From Acidimicrobiia bacterium (GTDB lineage: Bacteria > Actinomycetota > Acidimicrobiia > Acidimicrobiales > Hopanoidiivorantaceae), in the NCBI GenBank assembly GCA_020027305.1, contig JAHRAM010000003.1:1-9324 (forward strand): a stretch of 9,324 bases of DNA, in the 5' to 3' direction. The notes below the pieces were generated by a model. The model was not told the DNA's origin. It was given only the letters and a program-made list of their open reading frames with translations, and did no database searches. The translations under genes were made by a program, and so were the position numbers. Shown here in pieces: positions 6,392 to 9,324 of the stretch; the first letter of the stretch is position 1; each line of letters opens with the position of its first letter.

Positions 6392-6859
6392 TTATGACTT
6401 ATATATGATTGGCAAGCGATGTTGAATAGGGCGAGAGCCACCAGCTAGAAGCCCAAGCAGTCCTAGTAGTCCAAAAATCCCATACCATGCGTAAAAAACC
6501 ATAAGAGCAAGACTAGACAAAACAACACCAATTATGCCCATTATTTTTCCACTCGTTGCACGTCCATATCCGCCAAAGGAAGAATCTGGGTCCTTTAGAA
6601 CTGTTTGTGCAAATGCAATGGCAAGAACGCCACAAATCCAAAAGCTGAGTAATGAAAGTATGCCAAAAACAAGTGAGGCGGTTGCGAGCCCTGACCCTTT
6701 TTTAGGCTTAGCTATATCCTGCCCCTTGAAACCTCCTTTTTGAATACATTCATTTTCAAATTCTAGTCGCTCTATTTCAAGTTCCAGTCGCTCTATTTCA
6801 AGCTCTTTCTTTCGCTGTTTGAGTTCCTCAATTGTAAAGTCTTTATATGATTCTGACAT
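6392..6859 (-). CDS. Coiled-coil DUF4190-like membrane protein, array member 3 (relative of member 5)
   Basis: Predicted 155 aa. The N-terminus MSESYKDFTIEEL matches member 5 (MSESQEDFTTEDF). The coiled coil (about 10-37) contains a duplicated heptad: ERLELEI is followed by ERLEFEN, encoded by a 21-bp tandem repeat. A lysine/glycine linker (41-56) precedes hydrophobic stretches at about 57-87 and 106-139. The loop KDPDSSFGGYGRATSGKI lies between them, where the usual YRKARAGK is altered. The tail GGSRPIQHR continues for seven more residues (LPIIYKS), whereas member 5 stops at the arginine, so the ancestral stop appears to be lost. ATG at 6859 follows an A-rich leader with only a weak GAGCAG as a possible ribosome site. 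Function unknown. Confidence 0.83.
   Translation of the reverse strand: MSESYKDFTIEELKQRKKELEIERLELEIERLEFENECIQKGGFKGQDIAKPKKGSGLATASLVFGILSLLSFWICGVLAIAFAQTVLKDPDSSFGGYGRATSGKIMGIIGVVLSSLALMVFYAWYGIFGLLGLLGLLAGGSRPIQHRLPIIYKS
6765..6806. repeat. 21-bp tandem duplication inside array member 3 (one coiled-coil heptad)
   Basis: The 21-bp units at 6765-6785 and 6786-6806 share AGTCGCTCTATTTCAAG and differ only at the end (TTCC against CTCT). Twenty-one bases are seven codons, so the duplication adds exactly one heptad and keeps the coiled-coil register. Confidence 0.85.
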
Positions 6860-7033
6860 TTTTTACACTGCTCTTTTTTGTGCGTTCTTAATAAGTGTAA
6901 ATTATCTTAATAAATATAGGTTGGACGATTTTTTACTTTTAGTTGATTGCTTATATATTTATATTGCTAAAAATTGTTAACATACGTTAAAAAATATAAT
7001 CTGAGCGACAAACAAGCTCCTTCCCTTGCCTTC

Positions 7034-7074
7034 AAAAATTCCACCCCACTAATTTAAATTTACATTGGGCGGAA
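7034..7074 (-). terminator. Rho-independent terminator after array member 4
   Basis: On the minus strand, 7 nt after the stop codon of member 4, TTCCGCCC pairs with GGGTGGAA (8 bp, one G-U) around a 20-nt AT-rich loop, followed directly by TTTTT. On the plus strand the G-U becomes A-C, so the structure favours the minus strand. It would separate members 6-5-4 from 3-2-1. Confidence 0.65.
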
Positions 7075-7661
7075 GTTTTTACTATGGGTACTGAACAGGA
7101 CGGTTGCCGCCTGCCAAAAACCCTAAATAACCAAGTAGCCCAAGTATGGAAAACACAATAATTAAAGCAGCACCACCAACTATTCCAACAACGAACCAAA
7201 AAAGACAAGTTGCTCCAATTGAAATTATGCCCATCATTTTTCCTGCTCTTGCTTTTCGATGCGCGTCCACTGTGTAATCTGGATCTTTTAACGCAATCTG
7301 CCCAAATACGAGTGCCAAGATACCACAAATCCATCCTAGTCCCCCTAGAAAGATTGCTGGAAGTGAAACTATACCAAGAACAAATGAGGCCATTGCTAAA
7401 CCCCCTGTATGATGACCGCCTCCTTGATACTGATGACGCTCAGCGTGGCTTCGCTCCCTAAGACGTTCGTTTTCAAGCTTTGCTTGTTCAAGCTCAAGCT
7501 CTTTTCTGCGGCGCTCTAGCTCATCCATCTCTGAATTATCTTGTGTCTCTGACATTTGTTCCTCCCTCCTTTTTAAATCTTAACATATTTAAAATAAGCA
7601 TTCTTGACCCAATGGCATTTTTTCTTAGCTCTTTAGTTTGAAATTGGTTACACAATATTGT
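7049..7661. repeat. Right copy of the segmental duplication (array member 4 with both flanks)
   Basis: Matches 5742-6368; see that entry. Member 5, next upstream, resembles member 3, which is next upstream of the left copy. The original duplicated unit was therefore probably the two-gene block, with the member 5/3 half now more diverged. Confidence 0.85.
7082..7555 (-). CDS. Coiled-coil DUF4190-like membrane protein, array member 4 (duplicate of member 2)
   Basis: Predicted 157 aa. The coiled coil (10-38) is identical to member 2 through residue 34. A His/Gly-rich linker follows (HQYQGGGHHTGG, 41-52). Helices are likely at about 53-70, 72-88, 107-127 and 129-148, with the conserved loop KDPDYTVDAHRKARAGK at 90-106 and tail GGNRPVQYP. 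Its loop is closer to the family consensus (KDPD) than that of member 2 (KDSG). A strong ribosome binding site, GGAGGGAGGA, precedes ATG at 7555. A hairpin terminator follows the stop. It is 148 bp downstream of member 5 on the same strand. Function unknown. Confidence 0.85.
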   Translation of the reverse strand: MSETQDNSEMDELERRRKELELEQAKLENERLRERSHAERHQYQGGGHHTGGLAMASFVLGIVSLPAIFLGGLGWICGILALVFGQIALKDPDYTVDAHRKARAGKMMGIISIGATCLFWFVVGIVGGAALIIVFSILGLLGYLGFLAGGNRPVQYP

Positions 7662-7662
7662 G
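7651..7662. promoter_or_regulatory. CACAATATTGTG palindrome upstream of array member 4
   Basis: A perfect 12-bp inverted repeat about 100 bp before the member 4 start. Its 10-bp core is conserved at the same spacing before member 2. Candidate operator; binding protein unknown. Confidence 0.4.
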
Positions 7663-7703
7663 ATAACTAATAATTTTGCTTATATTACGGTTTGCATTAT
7701 TTA

Positions 7704-8129
7704 TTAGCGGTGTTGAACAGGACGAGGGCCACCTGCCAAAAGCCCAAGTAATCCGAAAAGCCCAAGTAATCCTATTCCAAAAGTGAAAATCGCAAAAATA
7801 ATGCTCCATACAATAATCCCAATTATGCCAGTTATTTTTCCAGTCTTTGCATGCCTATACCCTTCAAAGGAAGAGTCTGGATCCTTCAAGACTATTTGTG
7901 CAAATATAATGGCCAGCACGCCACAAACCCACCCTCCAAGTAGTGAAAGTATTCCAAGAACAAGTGCAGCGATTCCGAACCCTGACCCTTTTGGGAGATT
8001 AGACGAATTTTGCTCCCTAAAATCCTCCTCTCGAATACGTTCATTCTCAAGCTCTAGTCGCTCTATTTCAAGCTCCTTCTTTCGCTGTTCAAAATCTTCG
8101 GTTGTAAAGTCTTCTTGTGATTCTGACAT
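7704..8129 (-). CDS. Coiled-coil DUF4190-like membrane protein, array member 5 (relative of member 3)
   Basis: Predicted 141 aa, the shortest and closest to a minimal form of the family. The coiled coil is at 10-36 (FEQRKKELEIERLELENERI), with a single heptad where member 3 has two. A short polar linker (37-50) follows. Hydrophobic stretches lie at about 51-80 and 98-132. Between them is the loop KDPDSSFEGYRHAKTGK. The tail is GGPRPVQHR, ending at arginine. ATG at 8129 is preceded by AGAGGAG 8 nt upstream, a good ribosome binding site. It lies 124 bp downstream of member 6. Function unknown; cytoplasmic N- and C-termini are inferred from charge. Confidence 0.85.
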   Translation of the reverse strand: MSESQEDFTTEDFEQRKKELEIERLELENERIREEDFREQNSSNLPKGSGFGIAALVLGILSLLGGWVCGVLAIIFAQIVLKDPDSSFEGYRHAKTGKITGIIGIIVWSIIFAIFTFGIGLLGLFGLLGLLAGGPRPVQHR

Positions 8130-8253
8130 TTTGTAAGCTCCTCTCTTTAATGCTCTTTAATATATATTGTCAATAAACACAGATTAGCCAATTTTTCATT
8201 CATTTAATTAAAATTGCGTGCGGTTAATTGAATTGCTCATATGAGTTAATGAG

Positions 8254-8844
8254 TTATGAATTTTTAACACGATACGGATAATAAAGAGGTCCGCTACCAC
8301 CAGCCTTACGTGCTACAAAAAAACCTACAATTGATATTATTCCATAGACAATACCCACAATACCATACACTGTAATTATTAATAGATTTACTCTATCGTC
8401 CTCCGTTAGAGGCTCACCAGAAGACAACAACTGCTCCCCCCAGAACCCAATAACAAAGAAGAACAATCCAAATAAAAGCGCAAGAGATCCGTATCCTATG
8501 AGCGCAATTGTTCCCATTATCTTTCCAGCCCTTGCCCTTGAATACTCTTCACGTGTATGGTTAGGCTCTTTCAAAAGTTGCTGGGCAAAGACAAGAGCCA
8601 AAATGCCAAGAACCAATGATGCTATTGAAACAACTAAGGAAATTATTCCAAGAACAAGTGGTGCTATTCCAGTTCTGTCTGCGCTACTTGAGGAACTAGG
8701 GTATTGAGGCTTTTCTTTTACGAGTTGATTTTCCCCTCTAATACGTTCGTTTTCAAGTTCAAGTCGCTCAAGTTCAAGTTCCCTTTTTTGGCGCTCTAGG
8801 TCTTCGATTGAGGAAGTATGAGTTTGGCTATCTTGTTCGCTCAT
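8254..8844 (-). CDS. Coiled-coil DUF4190-like membrane protein, array member 6 (long form)
   Basis: Predicted 196 aa and first in the direction of transcription. Residues 13-45 form the coiled coil (IEDLERQKRELELERLELEN), followed by a serine-rich linker (50-57). Hydrophobic stretches at about 58-92 and 108-136 flank the conserved loop KEPNHTREEYSRARAGK. Unlike its relatives, it then has a polar acidic segment (EQLLSSGEPLTEDDRVN, 137-153) and another hydrophobic stretch (154-178) before the tail GGSGPLYYP and six extra residues. It is the most divergent member and keeps the family tail only loosely. ATG at 8844 has a weak upstream GAAGTG. The gene is divergent from the PBP gene. Function unknown. 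Confidence 0.83.
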   Translation of the reverse strand: MSEQDSQTHTSSIEDLERQKRELELERLELENERIRGENQLVKEKPQYPSSSSSADRTGIAPLVLGIISLVVSIASLVLGILALVFAQQLLKEPNHTREEYSRARAGKIMGTIALIGYGSLALLFGLFFFVIGFWGEQLLSSGEPLTEDDRVNLLIITVYGIVGIVYGIISIVGFFVARKAGGSGPLYYPYRVKNS

Positions 8845-8870
8845 TATTTGTCACTTCTTTTTTGGTGTCG

Positions 8871-8883
8871 GGCATTTGATGCC
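8871..8883. promoter_or_regulatory. GGCAT-TTG-ATGCC inverted repeat in the array leader
   Basis: A perfect 5-bp inverted repeat with a 3-nt centre, 27 bp before array member 6. It could be an operator or a leader hairpin. An AT-rich TATATAGT at 8919-8926 (minus strand) may be the -10 element for the array. The rest of 8884-9061 is AT-rich without other clear structure. Confidence 0.3.
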
Positions 8884-9061
8884 TACTTGATTTTAAGTCT
8901 CCTAAAAATTAAATTTTACTATATAGAGATTTTATTTTAGAGCCATAAACAACTATATTTACTGCGCCAAAATTGTTCCCACCCATTCACATAAAACACA
9001 GTTAGCATAGAATGTAGATAGTGGATACAAAAGCTGAAATATATATTGGGCAAACGAATCA

Positions 9062-9324
9062 ATGAGGCGATGGCGATTTAATTCGGTTAATGGGGGGAAA
9101 TTTGGATTGAAATTTTGGTGGAAGATCATAACCTTGTCGCTGATAACTGCCCTACTGGCGACTGGTTGCTCATGGAAAGCCAAGACTTTTGCTGTAGAAC
9201 CCCCAGCAGTTGCCCGCTCCACACTTATATATGATAAAAACGGCGATGTCATCACCCACTTTAGGGGCGAACAACACCGCTTGCTCGTCCAGAACCTAGA
9301 TGAAATTCCACAAATCGTTCAAAA
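9062..9324 (+). CDS. Class A penicillin-binding protein (glycosyltransferase family 51), N-terminal part
   Basis: The frame is open from ATG at 9062 to the window end (87 full codons). Residues 1-20 are basic (MRRWRFNSVNGGKFGLKFWW) and are followed by a membrane anchor at about 21-35. After it, STLIYDKNGDVITHF (53-67) then GEQHRLLVQNLDEIPQIVQ match the segment that precedes the glycosyltransferase catalytic region of PBP1a/PonA-type enzymes. Such proteins polymerise and crosslink peptidoglycan on the outer face of the membrane. An in-frame TGA at 9035 rules out a much earlier start, and no strong Shine-Dalgarno sequence is visible. The catalytic parts lie beyond the window, so the subclass cannot be settled. 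It is transcribed away from the membrane-protein array. Confidence 0.85.
   Translation, partial: MRRWRFNSVNGGKFGLKFWWKIITLSLITALLATGCSWKAKTFAVEPPAVARSTLIYDKNGDVITHFRGEQHRLLVQNLDEIPQIVQ

Noticed and set aside
5725..7334. Two out-of-frame 100-residue minus-strand reading frames (5725-6027 and 7032-7334) with very similar translations
   Set aside because: They overlap array members 2 and 4 in another frame, and their similarity follows from the DNA duplication itself. Their composition (many Trp, Cys, Ser and Phe) is typical of shadow frames.
9155..9172. LATGC as a lipoprotein cleavage box in the PBP N-terminus
   Set aside because: The -3 residue is alanine rather than leucine, and class A PBPs normally keep an uncleaved anchor; the cysteine is probably coincidental.
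8959..9255. 98-codon minus-strand reading frame
   Set aside because: It is antisense to the PBP start and has no recognisable domain.

Overview
The window looks like a chromosomal segment of a low-GC, AT-rich actinobacterium-like bacterium. The main basis is the abutting dapA-rnj pair (dihydrodipicolinate synthase then RNase J), an arrangement known from Actinobacteria such as Mycobacterium. The DUF4190-type membrane proteins agree with this. The lineage is inferred from gene order and protein style only; no rRNA or other phylogenetic marker is present.

Layout, left to right. (1) 1-188, minus: the start of an unidentified one-helix membrane protein that resembles a prepilin leader. (2) 269-1730, minus: a two-gene operon-like unit, a Panacea-domain (DUF4065/SocA-like) antitoxin candidate followed by an overlapping PIN-domain protein. 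This is a probable toxin-antitoxin module. Its upstream region carries a 16-bp tandem repeat and a perfect 6-4-6 palindrome that look like an operator. (3) 1876-4560, minus: rnj and dapA, with the dapA stop touching the rnj start. (4) 4620-5143: tRNA-Arg(TCT) on minus, then tRNA-His(GTG) and tRNA-Lys(CTT) on plus. (5) 5192-8844, minus: six consecutive paralogous small membrane proteins. (6) 9062-end, plus: the start of a class A penicillin-binding protein, divergent from the array.

The most unusual part is the six-gene array. Each protein has a short acidic/basic N-terminal coiled coil (ELELERLELENER-like), a variable polar linker, a DUF4190-like hydrophobic domain with a conserved central loop (KDPxxxxxxYRKARAGK-like), and a short C-terminal tail of the form GG-[SNP]-[RG]-P-[ILV]-[QY]-[YH]. 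The second and fourth genes from the left (5775-6263 and 7082-7555) are near-identical at both ends, and their leaders and 3' flanks are also conserved. The third and fifth (6392-6859 and 7704-8129) also pair. A two-gene block of about 1.3 kb therefore seems to have been tandemly duplicated. Change is concentrated in linkers and in the turn between the first two membrane segments, and one gene has gained exactly one coiled-coil heptad through a 21-bp tandem duplication. I do not know the function. The structure suggests a family of hetero-associating membrane proteins under birth-and-death diversification.

No stretch longer than 300 bases lacks a gene. The longest gaps are 4695-4939 (divergent tRNA promoters), 6860-7081 (leader of one array gene plus a terminator) and 8845-9061 (divergent promoters of the array and the PBP gene).
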